Source: Lactococcus paracarnosus (GTDB taxonomy: Bacteria; Bacillota; Bacilli; Lactobacillales; Streptococcaceae). Taken from it: a DNA stretch of 64,000 nt. The notes beneath the pieces were generated by a model. It was not told where the DNA came from. It worked only from the letters and a program-made list of their open reading frames with translations, and made no database searches. Position 1 is the stretch's first letter. Each line of letters begins with the position of its first letter. The stretch is from NCBI RefSeq assembly GCF_006770285.1, contig NZ_CP017195.1, positions 620,001 through 684,000 of the forward strand. Reading direction: 5' to 3'. Below are positions 1 to 9,404 of the stretch, one piece after another. The translations under genes and the position numbers were made by a program.

Positions 1-353
1 TGGCGACTGAGTTTGAAAAATATAAAAAAGTGAACGAAATTGTCTTAAATGCAGAGTTTCATGATCATGTTGCCATTGGGATTGGCCTTTATCGTAAGAT
101 GTACGATAATGTCACGACCGCAAAGGCCGCAGATACGCTACTTGATATGGTGGATGTTGTTGCATCGTTCACGATTGTCAATCATGAAAATGGCTATGTG
201 GCAATTTCTGCACGATCATCTGGTGATTATAATGTACAACGTGTCATGGAAAAACTAGGTGGTGGTGGTCATTTTAATAATGCAGCTGCCCAAGTCTATG
301 ATAAAACACCAGCTGAGGTTAAGGCTGACTTATTAACGATTATAGATAAGTAA
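1..353 (+). CDS. gdpP: GdpP c-di-AMP phosphodiesterase, C-terminal part (5' end outside window)
   Basis: Only the last ~117 codons are present; the reading frame is open from base 3 to the TAA at 351-353. The Gly-rich GGGGH followed by NNAAA is the DHHA1 motif that closes DHH-DHHA1 phosphodiesterases. GdpP is a membrane-anchored PAS-GGDEF-DHH enzyme that hydrolyses cyclic di-AMP and so affects potassium and cell-wall homeostasis; those other domains lie upstream of the window. The assignment to GdpP rather than a stand-alone NrnA-type enzyme rests on the neighbours: gdpP-rplI-replicative helicase is the conserved Firmicutes order. Confidence 0.88.
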   Translation, partial: ATEFEKYKKVNEIVLNAEFHDHVAIGIGLYRKMYDNVTTAKAADTLLDMVDVVASFTIVNHENGYVAISARSSGDYNVQRVMEKLGGGGHFNNAAAQVYDKTPAEVKADLLTIIDK

Positions 354-418
354 AGTTTGACTAGGGTATTGTATAGACAGGTCAAGTAGCACTTAACTAC
401 TAACAAAGGAGAAACAAA

Positions 419-871
419 ATGAAAGTTATATTTTTACAAGATGTTAAAGGAAAAGGTAAACGTGGTGAGGTTAAGGAAGTGCCAACTGGTTTTGCACAGA
501 ATTTTTTGATCAAAAAAAATCTTGCTAAAGAAGCAACAGGTCAAGCAATGGCAGCTTTAAGCGGTCAAGTTAAAGCAGAAGAGAAAGCAGAAGCAGAAAT
601 TTTAGCAGAAGCAAAAGCGCTTCAGGCTGAGCTTGAAAAGGAAATGACCGTTGTTGAAATCAGAGAAAAAGTTGGGGCTGATGGTCGCCTATTTGGCGCA
701 ATTAATTCTAAAAAAATTGCGGATGCACTGAATGAACAGTTCGATTTAAAATTAGATAAGCATAAGATCCAATTAGCCTACCCCTTGAAAGCCATTGGCT
801 TAAAAGATGTTCCTGTAAAACTGCATAAAGATGTGATTGCGACAATTCGCGTAAAAATTTCGGAGAAATAA
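419..871 (+). CDS. rplI: 50S ribosomal protein L9
   Basis: The 150-residue protein has the normal L9 length. It begins with the L9 N-terminal rRNA-binding domain ([20 protein letters not shown] at about 11-30), followed by a charged Ala/Glu/Lys connecting helix (about 45-80) and a C-terminal globular domain. L9 binds 23S rRNA and extends from the large subunit to help keep reading frame. A strong ribosome site (aaaggag, 406-412) precedes the ATG. Its stop codon directly abuts the start of the helicase gene, so the two are translationally linked in one operon with gdpP. Confidence 0.97.
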   Translation: MKVIFLQDVKGKGKRGEVKEVPTGFAQNFLIKKNLAKEATGQAMAALSGQVKAEEKAEAEILAEAKALQAELEKEMTVVEIREKVGADGRLFGAINSKKIADALNEQFDLKLDKHKIQLAYPLKAIGLKDVPVKLHKDVIATIRVKISEK

Positions 872-2233
872 ATGGCAGATATTGATGTGCTAAAGGCACC
901 GCCTCAAGACTTAGCAGCAGAACAAGCTGTGCTTGGGGCGATTTTCCTTGATAGCGAACGCTTGATTGAAGTATCGGAGTTCATTGCTGCAGATGACTTT
1001 TATAAGACATCTCATCAGATCATTTTCCGAATTATGATGCGGTTACAAGATGAGCGTAGCCCAATCGATGTCCTAACAGTTCATACACTATTAGATAATC
1101 AGGGTGATCTTGAAACAATAGGTGGCATTTCTTATATTGCAGAGTTAGCGGCGAGTACACCAACTGCTGCTAATGCTGCTTTCTATGCCAAGATTGTATC
1201 AGAGAAAGCCTTGCTACGTAAACTGATTCGTCAGTTAACAGAATCAGTAGAGCGTGCTTATTCACAGGATGAGCCAGCAGATGATATTATTGCCTTAGCT
1301 GAAAAAGGCATAGTTGCCGTTACAGAAGGTCGGACAAGATCTGGTTTTCGCAAGATTTCAGAGATCATTGATACCAACTACGATGAAATTGAACGCTTAT
1401 CAAAGCAAAAATCAACAGTTACAGGTATTTCAACAGGTTACCCTGCACTTGATGAGAAAACAACAGGGCTACATGAAGGTGAATTGATTATTTTGGCTGC
1501 CCGACCAGCTATGGGAAAAACGGCATTTGCACTGAATATTGCTGCTAATATAGGCAAGTTAGGCCAGACTGTTGCCATCTTTTCACTGGAAATGGGCGCA
1601 GAGAGTTTGGTCAATAGGATGGTATCATCTGAAGGCTTGATTGATGCCTATTCATTGAGAACGGGTAAGTTGAACGATGATGACTGGAGTAATTTGATTA
1701 TTGCACAGGGTGCCCTAGCAGATAGAAGTATCTATGTGGATGACTCACCCGGTATAAAAATTACAGAGATTAGAGCACGATCTCGTAAATTGGCACAAGA
1801 GCAAGGTGGCCTAGGCTTGATTCTAATCGACTATCTTCAGCTGATTTCAGGCACTGGTAAAGAAAATAGGCAACAAGAAGTTTCGGAAATTTCTAGACAA
1901 CTTAAAGTGTTAGCCAAAGAACTTAAAGTACCAGTATTAGCACTTAGTCAGCTGAGCCGTGGTGTTGAACAACGAGAAGATAAGCGACCTAAGTTATCTG
2001 ATTTACGTGAATCTGGATCGATTGAGCAAGATGCAGATATCGTTGCCTTTATTCATCGTGAAGCCTATTACCAAAATCCAAATGATCCAGAAGTTGAACT
2101 GGATAATAAAGCAGAGATTATCTTTGCTAAAAATAGATCTGGTGAGACAGGAACAGCAGAATTAATGTGGGTGGGACAATTTACTAAGTTCACTAGCATT
2201 GATACACATCATGAGTCTGGACCAAGCTACTAA
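872..2233 (+). CDS. dnaB: Replicative DNA helicase (DnaB family; called DnaC in Bacillus)
   Basis: The 453-residue protein has the standard two-domain plan: an N-terminal DnaB domain (PPQDLAAEQAVLGAIFLD near the start) and a RecA-like motor with Walker A (ARPAMGKTAFA near residue 210) and Walker B (LILIDYLQLI near 315). It unwinds the fork 5' to 3' as a hexamer and is loaded here by the DnaB/DnaI proteins encoded at 4669-6742. The ATG follows the rplI stop with no gap; the ribosome site must lie in the end of rplI (cggag, 861-865). Confidence 0.97.
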   Translation: MADIDVLKAPPQDLAAEQAVLGAIFLDSERLIEVSEFIAADDFYKTSHQIIFRIMMRLQDERSPIDVLTVHTLLDNQGDLETIGGISYIAELAASTPTAANAAFYAKIVSEKALLRKLIRQLTESVERAYSQDEPADDIIALAEKGIVAVTEGRTRSGFRKISEIIDTNYDEIERLSKQKSTVTGISTGYPALDEKTTGLHEGELIILAARPAMGKTAFALNIAANIGKLGQTVAIFSLEMGAESLVNRMVSSEGLIDAYSLRTGKLNDDDWSNLIIAQGALADRSIYVDDSPGIKITEIRARSRKLAQEQGGLGLILIDYLQLISGTGKENRQQEVSEISRQLKVLAKELKVPVLALSQLSRGVEQREDKRPKLSDLRESGSIEQDADIVAFIHREAYYQNPNDPEVELDNKAEIIFAKNRSGETGTAELMWVGQFTKFTSIDTHHESGPSY

Positions 2234-2265
2234 ATATAGTGTAGATTTTAATGGGCCTTTCATGT

Positions 2266-2271
2266 TATAAT
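2266..2271 (+). promoter_or_regulatory. Extended -10 promoter before veg
   Basis: TATAAT with TG one base upstream (2263-2264) forms an extended -10 box; no good -35 is seen at 17 bp. Predicted start near 2278 leaves a leader of about 53 nt before the preferred veg ATG. Confidence 0.6.
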
Positions 2272-2330
2272 AGAAATACTGTAAAAGTTCATCTAGGTGA
2301 ATGAAGAGAATTCAAAGAAATGAGAGCAAT

Positions 2331-2579
2331 ATGGATAGCCAAGAAGTCGGAAAAATTATTGAAATCAAAAAAGAAGTTGCATCACACTTAGGTGAAGAAG
2401 TTGATATCACAGACCATTACGGTCGTAAACGTGAAAACAGACATAAAGTAACATTGACTGAAGTTTTTGACACGCATTTTGTTGTTGAAAAATTCTTACC
2501 TCGCGGTCAGAAAATTGTCGAATCTTATATGTATGCAGATATTTTAACACAGTCTATGTTAATCCATTATAAAGGTTAA
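2331..2579 (+). CDS. veg: Veg family protein
   Basis: This is a small protein of 82 residues when started at ATG 2331, resembling Veg (DUF1021): an N-terminal helix (IIEIKKEVASHLGEEV), the GRKRE-type basic stretch and a beta-rich C-terminal half (FVVEKFLP...ESYMYADIL). In Bacillus, Veg stimulates biofilm formation by countering the SinR repressor; no SinR counterpart is visible here, so the role is open. An upstream ATG at 2301 would add 10 residues, but its AGGTGA touches the start codon, so 2331 with the weak gagag site is preferred. It stands alone behind its own promoter. Confidence 0.72.
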   Translation: MDSQEVGKIIEIKKEVASHLGEEVDITDHYGRKRENRHKVTLTEVFDTHFVVEKFLPRGQKIVESYMYADILTQSMLIHYKG

Positions 2580-2622
2580 AGAGAACCTGTGATTATGATA
2601 AAGAAAGGAGGATTCTATCAAC

Positions 2623-3423
2623 ATGATGCAAGAAAATGATGTCAATTGGCATTATGTACCCTTAAATAATTCATTTGGTCAAAGTATCAATAATGTCTTT
2701 TATGCAACGTTTGGCAACCAAAAAGCATTTGTAAAAGTAAATGCAAGTCCACTTTTAGCGTCGATTTCACAAGTTGGCTTGACGCCAAAAATCATTTGGA
2801 CCAAGCGAAACAGCAGTGGCGATATGCTAACAGCACAATCATGGGTAGATGGTCTTGTATTAGCTGCTACTGAGATGGGTGATATACAGATTAATCAAAC
2901 ATTGGGCACATTACACCATAGTAAAATGCTGGTAGAAGCCTTCAAAAAATTTGGTGATAAAGTTACAACGCCCAAGAACTTAATTGATACATTGTACGAA
3001 CAAGCGCATAGACGTTTGCTCGATAACTCCTATTTATCAGCAGTGCTTAACGAGTTACGAGAGGCTACACCGAAATTTGATGCACAGCAAGCTGTGGTAG
3101 TACATGGTGATGTTAATCACCATAACTGGCTGAGAAATGATCATAGCGGGAAAATATACCTCGTTGATTGGGATACAGTAGCCCTATCAGATGCTTTTGT
3201 AGACGTTGCCCACTTGCTTAGCCACTATGTTGCGCCAAATAAGTGGCGAGACTGGCTAGATTATTCAGGATACAGAGTAGATGAAGAAGCATATGCCAAA
3301 GTAGAGTGGTATGGCATGTTGTCATTTTTAAAACAGATCAATGAAAATCTATGGTCAGATAATCTGCAAGCTGCAAATTCAGAAATAATAGGCTTGAGAA
3401 ATTTTAGAGCAATTTTTAAATAA
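2623..3423 (+). CDS. ccrZ: Cell-cycle regulator CcrZ (choline/aminoglycoside-kinase fold)
   Basis: The 266-residue protein has the protein-kinase-like phosphotransferase motifs: HGDVNHHNW (Brenner-type catalytic loop with Asp and Asn, about residues 164-172) and the metal-binding LVDWDTVALSD (about 185-195). CcrZ is known in pneumococci as a septal protein that links DnaA-driven replication initiation with division; related annotations are YtmP or choline kinase. Position directly before trmB matches the streptococcal ccrZ-trmB pair and supports the name. A very strong ribosome site, AAAGGAGG (2604-2611), lies 11 nt before the ATG. The natural substrate cannot be read from sequence. Confidence 0.78.
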   Translation: MMQENDVNWHYVPLNNSFGQSINNVFYATFGNQKAFVKVNASPLLASISQVGLTPKIIWTKRNSSGDMLTAQSWVDGLVLAATEMGDIQINQTLGTLHHSKMLVEAFKKFGDKVTTPKNLIDTLYEQAHRRLLDNSYLSAVLNELREATPKFDAQQAVVVHGDVNHHNWLRNDHSGKIYLVDWDTVALSDAFVDVAHLLSHYVAPNKWRDWLDYSGYRVDEEAYAKVEWYGMLSFLKQINENLWSDNLQAANSEIIGLRNFRAIFK

Positions 3424-3428
3424 AGTAA

Positions 3429-3452
3429 AGAGGAGACTAGTGTCTCCTTGTT
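3429..3452 (+). terminator. Weak terminator-like hairpin after ccrZ
   Basis: AGGAGAC (3431-3437), loop tagt, GTCTCCT (3442-3448), followed by TTGTTT. The stem is perfect but the U-tract is interrupted, so termination may be partial. Confidence 0.45.
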
Positions 3453-3474
3453 TCTGTTAAAGGGAAATATTCAT

Positions 3475-3502
3475 TTGGCTAGTAATTAGCTGATGCTATA
3501 AT
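3475..3502 (+). promoter_or_regulatory. trmB promoter
   Basis: TTGGCT (3475-3480), 16 bp spacer, TATAAT (3497-3502) with TG at 3494-3495. The predicted start (about 3509) falls inside the trmB Shine-Dalgarno AGGAG (3508-3512), so the leader would be only ~9 nt. Confidence 0.6.
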
Positions 3503-3517
3503 AGGATAGGAGTAAAA

Positions 3518-4186
3518 ATGCGAGTCAGAAATCGTAAAGGCGCGCCAGAGATGATGGCAGCAAATAGCCAATATGTCGTTGAAAATCCAGAAGCCTTTAG
3601 AGGTAAATGGTCAGAAAAATTTGGCAATGATAACCCCATTCATATCGAAGTAGGCTCTGGTAAAGGTGGCTTTATTACAGGGATGGCTCAACAAAATCCA
3701 GATATTAATTACATTGCGATTGACATGCAGCTAACGGTCTTATCTTTTGCACTGGATAAAGTACTGAGTTTAGCGTTGCCAAATGTTCAGCTCTTACATG
3801 TTGATGGCAGTAGTTTGACCAATTATTTTGAGGTTGGTGAAGTGGATCTTGTCTACCTTAATTTTTCAGATCCGTGGCCCAAAACACGTCATGAAAAACG
3901 CCGATTGACCTATAAGGATTTCCTTAAAACTTATGAAACCATATTAGTTAAAGATGGGCAAGTTCATTTTAAAACAGATAATCGTGGTCTTTTTGAATAT
4001 TCATTAAGCGCGATGAGTCAATATGGGATGGTGTTAAATCAAGTTTGGTTGGATTTGCATGCAGATACTGTATTTGCTGAAAAAAATGTGATGACAGAAT
4101 ATGAAGCAAAATTTTCTGAAAAAGGTCAAGTGATCTACCGTGTGGAGGCGCAATTTCAAGATGAAATGTCCAAAATGTCAATCTGA
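3518..4186 (+). CDS. trmB: tRNA (guanine-N7-)-methyltransferase
   Basis: The 222-residue Rossmann methyltransferase has the SAM-binding [11 protein letters not shown] (about 42-52), the IAIDMQ acidic turn and the family signature [17 protein letters not shown] (about 116-132). It methylates G46 in the variable loop of tRNAs using S-adenosylmethionine. Preceded by TAGGAG. The last 26 nt overlap the start of nrdR in another frame, so nrdR is probably translated from the same message by coupling. The C-terminal tail past VIYRVEAQF is slightly longer than in many homologues because of this overlap. Confidence 0.95.
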   Translation: MRVRNRKGAPEMMAANSQYVVENPEAFRGKWSEKFGNDNPIHIEVGSGKGGFITGMAQQNPDINYIAIDMQLTVLSFALDKVLSLALPNVQLLHVDGSSLTNYFEVGEVDLVYLNFSDPWPKTRHEKRRLTYKDFLKTYETILVKDGQVHFKTDNRGLFEYSLSAMSQYGMVLNQVWLDLHADTVFAEKNVMTEYEAKFSEKGQVIYRVEAQFQDEMSKMSI

Positions 4187-4613
4187 TGAATCTAAAGTTG
4201 TCGATAGTCGACAAGCTGAAAATGCTATAAGACGTCGTAGGGAGTGTGAAGCTTGTCATAATCGCTTTACGACCTTCGAGCGGATAGAAGAAATGCCTTT
4301 GCTCGTCATTAAAAAAGATGATACACGTGAAATCTTTAATCGTGATAAAATCATTACAGGTATTGTCAGAAGTGCAAGGAAACGCCCAGTATCCTCAGAA
4401 TCGATAGAAAAAGCCGTTGAACGTGTTGAGCGTAAAATCAGGATGTTATCTGAAAATGAAGTTCGTTCTGAGATTGTCGGTGAATTTGTCATGGAAGAAC
4501 TGGCTGATTTAGATGAAATCACTTATGTGCGTTTTGCCAGTGTCTATCGTAGTTTTAAAGATGTCAGTGATCTAGAAGAGTTACTCAGAAATATTACAAA
4601 TAAAAATAAATAA
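4161..4613 (+). CDS. nrdR: Transcriptional repressor NrdR
   Basis: The protein has 150 residues from ATG 4161. The N-terminal zinc ribbon has Cys3, Cys6, Cys29 and Cys32 around an Arg-rich loop, followed by an ATP-cone domain (about 48-135). NrdR senses ATP/dATP and represses ribonucleotide reductase genes through NrdR boxes; no nrd gene lies in this window. The start was chosen because MKCPKC is the universal NrdR beginning and GGAGG (4144-4148) sits 12 nt upstream; the start lies inside trmB. The gene before helicase-loader genes is the usual Firmicutes arrangement. Confidence 0.95.
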   Translation: MKCPKCQSDESKVVDSRQAENAIRRRRECEACHNRFTTFERIEEMPLLVIKKDDTREIFNRDKIITGIVRSARKRPVSSESIEKAVERVERKIRMLSENEVRSEIVGEFVMEELADLDEITYVRFASVYRSFKDVSDLEELLRNITNKNK

Positions 4614-4668
4614 AGCGTCAAATTTAGCATGATAGGATTTGCTATAAGCACTTCTGTAGGGAGTTGAT

Positions 4669-5853
4669 ATGAGACCAATTGATAAATTTATCGTCAAAAA
4701 TAATGACAAAATCAGTTTTGATGCTGGTGTTTTTGTCATGTATTATCAACCGATTATCGGACTTGAAGGGTTTGCACTCTATCAATTACTACGGGTATTT
4801 CCGCAACAAAATGGGCGACTATCTGATTTGTTAAACCGATTAGACTATGGCATGAATGCCTTAGAGTTGAGTATTGAAAAACTATCCGCCTTAAAGCTAA
4901 TGGACATCTATGATGATCATGGTAAGTTAACATTTGTCCTGCATAGTCATTTAAGTCCAGAACAATTCTTGTCAGACTCACTATATAAGCAACTATTAAT
5001 AGATAAGATAGGTCAGACAGCTGTAGCCAAGTTAGATCAATCTAATACATTTTCTGGTAAAAATATCTCAAAACGTTTTTCTGATATATACCGAGTAAAT
5101 GATGTCCAAACAGCTGTTGAGACCTCGTCACAAGAAACGGGATCGCTAGATTTAGCGGCTTTTCGGGTAGCAATGCAACAACAAGGCGTTCAGTTTTCTG
5201 ATGAGACAAAAGATACGCTTGCGCTTTATGCCCTATCAGAGAAGTTTGGCTTAGACTGGTATCAGTTATTTAAAATTGCTGAGACAACTCAAAATGGGGA
5301 TCAGTCTTTAAATACAGCAAATATGTCCCGTAGATTAATTACATTAAATCAAAAGCAACCGCGTCTGCTAGATTTCTCTAAAGCAGAACAAGCTTTGATT
5401 AGAACGGCAAAATCTGAACGACCTGAGAGCTTACTAGCGCAGATAAAAAAACGGCGATTCGATGGGCATCCGACACAAAAAGAAAAGCAGTTATTAGCAC
5501 GCTTATCAAGAGATGGTGTAGCTGACGATATTCAAAATATGTTGATTATTTACTTCTTAGAGATTCGAAGCTATTCAAATATATCAGATTATATAGAAGA
5601 GCAGGCTAATCGTTGGAAAAAAGATCAAGTGACGACTGCAGAGCTAGCTGTAAAATGGCTAGCGACATATCAGAGTAAACAGGCTGAAAAAATAAAGAAA
5701 AAAGTACAAGCAAAAGCAAAAGTAGCACCAGTTGGTAGTAAAACGCCCGACTGGTATGATCCTGCTTACAAAAATGAAACAGATGCAAAACAGCAGGCTG
5801 AACTTGAAAGAATCAAGCAAGAGACGCTTAAAAAAATGAATGGCGGTGATTGA
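4669..5853 (+). CDS. dnaB: Replication initiation / helicase loader protein DnaB (Bacillus-type)
   Basis: This 394-residue protein belongs to the Gram-positive DnaB/DnaD primosome family and is not the helicase. It has an N-terminal winged-helix-like region (VMYYQPIIGLEGFALYQLLR, about 23-42) and C-terminal DnaD-like helices ending in a charged tail (WLATYQSKQAEKIKKK and beyond). With DnaD and DnaI it places the replicative helicase at oriC and at stalled forks, and attaches the origin to the membrane in Bacillus. It overlaps dnaI at its end, which shows coupled translation, and follows nrdR after 55 nt. The symbol duplicates the helicase name at 872 because of species-dependent nomenclature. 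Confidence 0.9.
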   Translation: MRPIDKFIVKNNDKISFDAGVFVMYYQPIIGLEGFALYQLLRVFPQQNGRLSDLLNRLDYGMNALELSIEKLSALKLMDIYDDHGKLTFVLHSHLSPEQFLSDSLYKQLLIDKIGQTAVAKLDQSNTFSGKNISKRFSDIYRVNDVQTAVETSSQETGSLDLAAFRVAMQQQGVQFSDETKDTLALYALSEKFGLDWYQLFKIAETTQNGDQSLNTANMSRRLITLNQKQPRLLDFSKAEQALIRTAKSERPESLLAQIKKRRFDGHPTQKEKQLLARLSRDGVADDIQNMLIIYFLEIRSYSNISDYIEEQANRWKKDQVTTAELAVKWLATYQSKQAEKIKKKVQAKAKVAPVGSKTPDWYDPAYKNETDAKQQAELERIKQETLKKMNGGD

Positions 5854-5854
5854 A

Positions 5855-6742
5855 ATGGCTTTTGACTCGATAGCAGATGGGATGAAAACGCGGCTTGATT
5901 GGGATAAGTATCACCAATTGTCAGAAAAGATTTTAGAAAATCAAGAAATTCAAGATTTTATATCCAAAAATGACTTTCAACCACTACAAGTTAACAAATC
6001 ATTATCAAAGTTTAATGAATACGTGACTGAAAAAGCAAAATTTGTCTCAGGTGAACCGACAAAAATTGCTGGTTATGAACCGATTTTATTTAATAATGAA
6101 GGGTTTGCTGATGTTACCTATCGTGCGACAGCTGATACTTTAGCAAAAGAAGCTGAGCTGAGTAAAAAACGTCGTGTCAGATTAATCGGTATGCCCAAAG
6201 ATATGGTTGATATTTCTTGGGATGATGTCTTGTTGGATGACGCTAACCGAATTAAAGCCTACCAAGCAGTAGCGACCTTTATTTCTGACTATCCAAATCA
6301 AGCTGGGATTTATCTTTATGGTCAATTTGGGGTTGGAAAAAGTTTCATGATGGCTGCCATGGCAAATGAATTGGCTGAAAAAGGTATCTCAACCACCCTA
6401 ATTCACTATCCATCATTTATTTCGGATAATTCAGGATTTGATGATTTGAAAGCACAAGCTAACGAAGTTAAGAAAACCGAAGTATTGGTCTTAGATGATA
6501 TTGGTGCTGAGAGTAATAATGATTGGATTCGTGATAATATTCTGCAAGTCATCTTGCAGTATCGGATGCAAGAAAATCTCCCGACATTTTTCACTTCAAA
6601 TCTGACGATGCTTGAACTTGAGCAACGGTTGGCAATGACGAAAAAAGGGGATGAGACCTGGTCAGCAAAACGTGTCATGGAACGTGTTCGTAAGTTGTCG
6701 ACTGAGTATGCGTTAGCGGGTGAAAACCGACGTAATGGCTAA
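5855..6742 (+). CDS. dnaI: Primosomal protein DnaI (helicase-loading AAA+ ATPase)
   Basis: The protein has 295 residues from ATG 5855, with an N-terminal helicase-binding domain and a C-terminal AAA+ domain: Walker A GQFGVGKSF (about 155-163), Walker B VLVLDDIGAES (about 210) and a sensor FFTSN. It escorts the replicative helicase onto DNA. An earlier in-frame ATG at 5840 lies inside the upstream gene; 5855 is preferred because GGCGGTG sits just before it and because homologues begin at this point. No frameshift or motif loss is seen. Confidence 0.93.
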   Translation: MAFDSIADGMKTRLDWDKYHQLSEKILENQEIQDFISKNDFQPLQVNKSLSKFNEYVTEKAKFVSGEPTKIAGYEPILFNNEGFADVTYRATADTLAKEAELSKKRRVRLIGMPKDMVDISWDDVLLDDANRIKAYQAVATFISDYPNQAGIYLYGQFGVGKSFMMAAMANELAEKGISTTLIHYPSFISDNSGFDDLKAQANEVKKTEVLVLDDIGAESNNDWIRDNILQVILQYRMQENLPTFFTSNLTMLELEQRLAMTKKGDETWSAKRVMERVRKLSTEYALAGENRRNG

Positions 6743-6813
6743 TTTTGTGCCATAAACATGGCTCGGATAGCTATAGGCTAGTGTCAAGCGCAGTAAAAAT
6801 AAGTATCTCTATA

Positions 6814-6850
6814 AAAATGCTATCGAACAAAAGATAGCATTTTTATCTTG
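6814..6850 (+). terminator. Terminator after dnaI
   Basis: AAAATGCTATC (6814-6824), 8-nt loop, GATAGCATTTT (6833-6843), then a T-rich tail. It closes the nrdR-dnaB-dnaI unit. Confidence 0.8.
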
Positions 6851-6861
6851 TTTATTTATGT

Positions 6862-6867
6862 TATACT
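6862..6867 (+). promoter_or_regulatory. Extended -10 promoter of der
   Basis: TATACT with TG at 6859-6860; no clear -35. The predicted leader is about 47 nt. Confidence 0.55.
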
Positions 6868-6920
6868 AGTATCTGAGTGCTTATCAAGTGGAGAGCACGG
6901 TAACATAGAGGAGAAAATAA

Positions 6921-8231
6921 ATGGCATTACCAACAGTAGCAATAGTAGGCCGACCAAATGTCGGCAAATCAACAATTTTTAACAGAATCGCTGGAGAGCG
7001 TATCTCAATCGTTGAAGATATTCCCGGTATTACACGTGACCGTATTTATACAACAAGTGAATGGTTAAATAATAAATTCGCGATGATTGACACAGGTGGT
7101 ATAGAAATGGCAGATACCCCTTTCATGTCGCAAATCAAGGCGCAAGCTGAGATTGCCATGGATGAAGCTGATGTCATCGTTTTTGTCGTAGATGGCGAAA
7201 ATGGGGTAACTGATGCTGATGAGTATGTTGCACAAATTCTATATAAAACAGATACACCAGTCATTCTTGTGGTGAATAAAATCGATAACCCTGAACGTCG
7301 GATGGAAATTTTTGATTTCTATAGTTTAGGACTTGGCGAACCATATCCAGTATCAGCTGTCCATGGTATCGGTACAGGTGACGTCTTAGATGCTATCGTT
7401 GAGAATCTACCAGTAGACACAGAAGAAGAAAATCCAGATATTATCAAATTCTCACTAATTGGGCGACCAAATGTTGGTAAATCAAGCTTGATCAATGCGA
7501 TCTTAGGAGAAGATCGTGTGATTGCAAGTCCGATTGCGGGCACAACACGTGATGCTATCGATACTAACTTTACGGATGCCGAAGGTCAAGAATTTACCAT
7601 GATTGATACAGCTGGTATGCGTAAACGTGGTAAGGTCTATGAATCAACTGAGAAGTATTCTGTCATGCGTGCCATGCGTGCTATTGACCGTTCAGACGTT
7701 GTGCTGATGATTCTTAATGCTGAAGAAGGTATCCGTGAGTACGATAAACGGATTGCAGGCTTCGCTCATGAAGCTGGTCGTGGTATCATCATTGTTGTGA
7801 ATAAATGGGATACGATCGAGAAGGATAATAAAACCCTCAAAAATTGGGAAGAAAAAATCCGTGATGAGTTCCAATATTTAAGCTATGCACCGATCATTTT
7901 TGTCTCAGCGGAAACAAAACAACGCTTGCATAAATTACCTGAGTTGATCAAGGCAGTCAGTCAAGCGCAGAATATGAGAATTCCTTCAGCAGTTCTGAAT
8001 GATGTGATCATGGATGCGATAGCCATCAACCCAACACCAACTGATAAAGGCCGTCGTCTTAAGATTTTTTATGCGACACAAGTGGCCATCAAACCGCCAA
8101 CTTTTGTTGTCTTTGTGAATGAAGAAGAGCTGATGCATTTCTCTTATGGTCGTATGCTAGAAAATCAAATTCGAAAAGCATTTGTATTTGAAGGGACACC
8201 AATTCATCTCATTTCACGTAAACGTAAATAA
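6921..8231 (+). CDS. der: Ribosome biogenesis GTPase Der (EngA)
   Basis: The 436-residue protein has two tandem GTPase domains, with P-loops [12 protein letters not shown] (about 9-20) and [12 protein letters not shown] (about 180-191), the matching DTGG/DTAG and NKID/NKWD motifs, and a C-terminal KH-like domain (about 350-436). Der is essential and acts in late assembly of the 50S subunit. It is transcribed from its own extended -10 promoter, has a GAGGAGA ribosome site, and ends in a strong terminator, so it is a single-gene unit. Confidence 0.97.
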   Translation: MALPTVAIVGRPNVGKSTIFNRIAGERISIVEDIPGITRDRIYTTSEWLNNKFAMIDTGGIEMADTPFMSQIKAQAEIAMDEADVIVFVVDGENGVTDADEYVAQILYKTDTPVILVVNKIDNPERRMEIFDFYSLGLGEPYPVSAVHGIGTGDVLDAIVENLPVDTEEENPDIIKFSLIGRPNVGKSSLINAILGEDRVIASPIAGTTRDAIDTNFTDAEGQEFTMIDTAGMRKRGKVYESTEKYSVMRAMRAIDRSDVVLMILNAEEGIREYDKRIAGFAHEAGRGIIIVVNKWDTIEKDNKTLKNWEEKIRDEFQYLSYAPIIFVSAETKQRLHKLPELIKAVSQAQNMRIPSAVLNDVIMDAIAINPTPTDKGRRLKIFYATQVAIKPPTFVVFVNEEELMHFSYGRMLENQIRKAFVFEGTPIHLISRKRK

Positions 8232-8232
8232 C

Positions 8233-8271
8233 AAAAAAACTTCTGAATCTTGATGTTCAGAAGTTTTTTTT
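8233..8271 (+). terminator. Terminator after der
   Basis: AAAAAAACTTCTGAA (8233-8247), short loop, TTCAGAAGTTTTTTT (8256-8270). A perfect 15-bp arm pair with A-run and T-run allows action in both directions, also ending the convergent exchanger gene. Confidence 0.9.
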
Positions 8272-8307
8272 ATATGGACTAACTAGTTGCAACATGGAAA
8301 GCTGTTA

Positions 8308-9264
8308 TTACCCTAACAAGATAACCATATAACCTATGAAACAGGCAATCAAGATACTACCTTCTACTCGGGAAAGGGTATTGCGTTTTCCGATGTAAGA
8401 GAAAACCCAGACTAGGAAAGTGAGACCAAATAGAAAGACAAGTTCCAGATTGAAAATAGGTAAGTAATCTAGCGGATTGATAACAGCGCCTAGACCGATG
8501 ATCAAAAAGAGATTTAGAATACATGACCCAATCAAGTTCCCGATTGCAAGTCCTTCGGTTCCCTTTAAGGTTGCTGTGATAGAAGTGATTAATTCAGGTA
8601 AAGCAGTTCCCATGCCTACAATCGTTAAGCCGATGATACTTTCTGGTATACCAATGCTTTCACCGATAATCTTTGCATTATCAACAGCAAAGTCAGCACC
8701 AAATTTGAGGGCGATAAAGCCTAGAACAATATAAATAACTGACTTTGTTACGGAAATAGGATCAGCAGTAGGGTGTGTGTGTTGTTTGGACAACTGGATA
8801 CGGTGTAGAGATTTGTAGGCAGGGACGATGAAATAGATGACACTCATGGCAATTAACAGCCAGCCTTCAAGCCTTGATATGACGAGATGTCCACCTATTA
8901 AACCATTACCCATGAAGGCAAGTACTGCAGTCGCCATGACTGCAAGTGGTAGATGGACATTCTTTGTATCACGATCTAAATGAACAGGCTTTATCAGGGC
9001 AATGATTCCCAAAATGAGTGCTAAATTAACAATATTTGAGCCTAAGGCATTGCCGAATATCAAATCATGATAGTCATTTTTGGCTGATGATATGGTAATC
9101 ATGATTTCTGGAAAGGATGTCCCAAGTGAGACGATGGTCAACCCAATCACGACATCAGGTATACGATATTTTTTGGCAATATTTCTGGCACCATCAACGA
9201 GTAAATCTGCACCGATGATAATCAATATAAAACCAAATAAGACAAGTAATGTTTTTATAAGCAT
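8308..9264 (-). CDS. Calcium/sodium-type cation antiporter (CaCA, YrbG-like)
   Basis: This 318-residue membrane protein is built from two inverted repeats of about five helices. The ion-binding alpha repeats are clear: VSLGTSFPEIMITISSA (about 46-62) and VGMGTALPELITSITAT (about 212-228), the GxxxPE signature of the CaCA superfamily. Such proteins swap Ca2+ (or K+) for Na+ or protons across the cytoplasmic membrane. The gene lies convergent to der and divergent from the sugar operon. The exact ions cannot be assigned from sequence. Confidence 0.88.
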   Translation of the reverse strand: MLIKTLLVLFGFILIIIGADLLVDGARNIAKKYRIPDVVIGLTIVSLGTSFPEIMITISSAKNDYHDLIFGNALGSNIVNLALILGIIALIKPVHLDRDTKNVHLPLAVMATAVLAFMGNGLIGGHLVISRLEGWLLIAMSVIYFIVPAYKSLHRIQLSKQHTHPTADPISVTKSVIYIVLGFIALKFGADFAVDNAKIIGESIGIPESIIGLTIVGMGTALPELITSITATLKGTEGLAIGNLIGSCILNLFLIIGLGAVINPLDYLPIFNLELVFLFGLTFLVWVFSYIGKRNTLSRVEGSILIACFIGYMVILLG

Positions 9265-9325
9265 ACTTCCATACTAACATGTTATGTCGGAATATCAAAA
9301 TGGATGAACCATTGATTTATTTTTA

Positions 9326-9360
9326 AACTTAATGTTTGGGTGCACATCAAACATTAAGTT
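9326..9360. repeat. 13-bp perfect inverted repeat between divergent genes
   Basis: AACTTAATGTTTG (9326-9338) and CAAACATTAAGTT (9348-9360) around a 9-nt centre. It lies between the starts of the antiporter (-) and the sugar operon (+), where neither gene needs a terminator, so an operator or a leader hairpin is more likely. Confidence 0.7.
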
Positions 9361-9374
9361 ATTTTATTTAAAAT

Positions 9375-9404
9375 ATGTCATACATCTAACAAATGTGATA
9401 TAAA
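9375..9404 (+). promoter_or_regulatory. Promoter of the sugar operon
   Basis: ATGTCA (9375-9380), 18 bp, TATAAA (9399-9404) with TG at 9396-9397. The predicted start is near 9411. Confidence 0.55.

Noticed and set aside
5840..5854. ATG 5840 as dnaI start
   Set aside because: It lies inside the preceding gene without a ribosome site; ATG 5855 has GGCGGTG at good distance and matches homologue N-termini.
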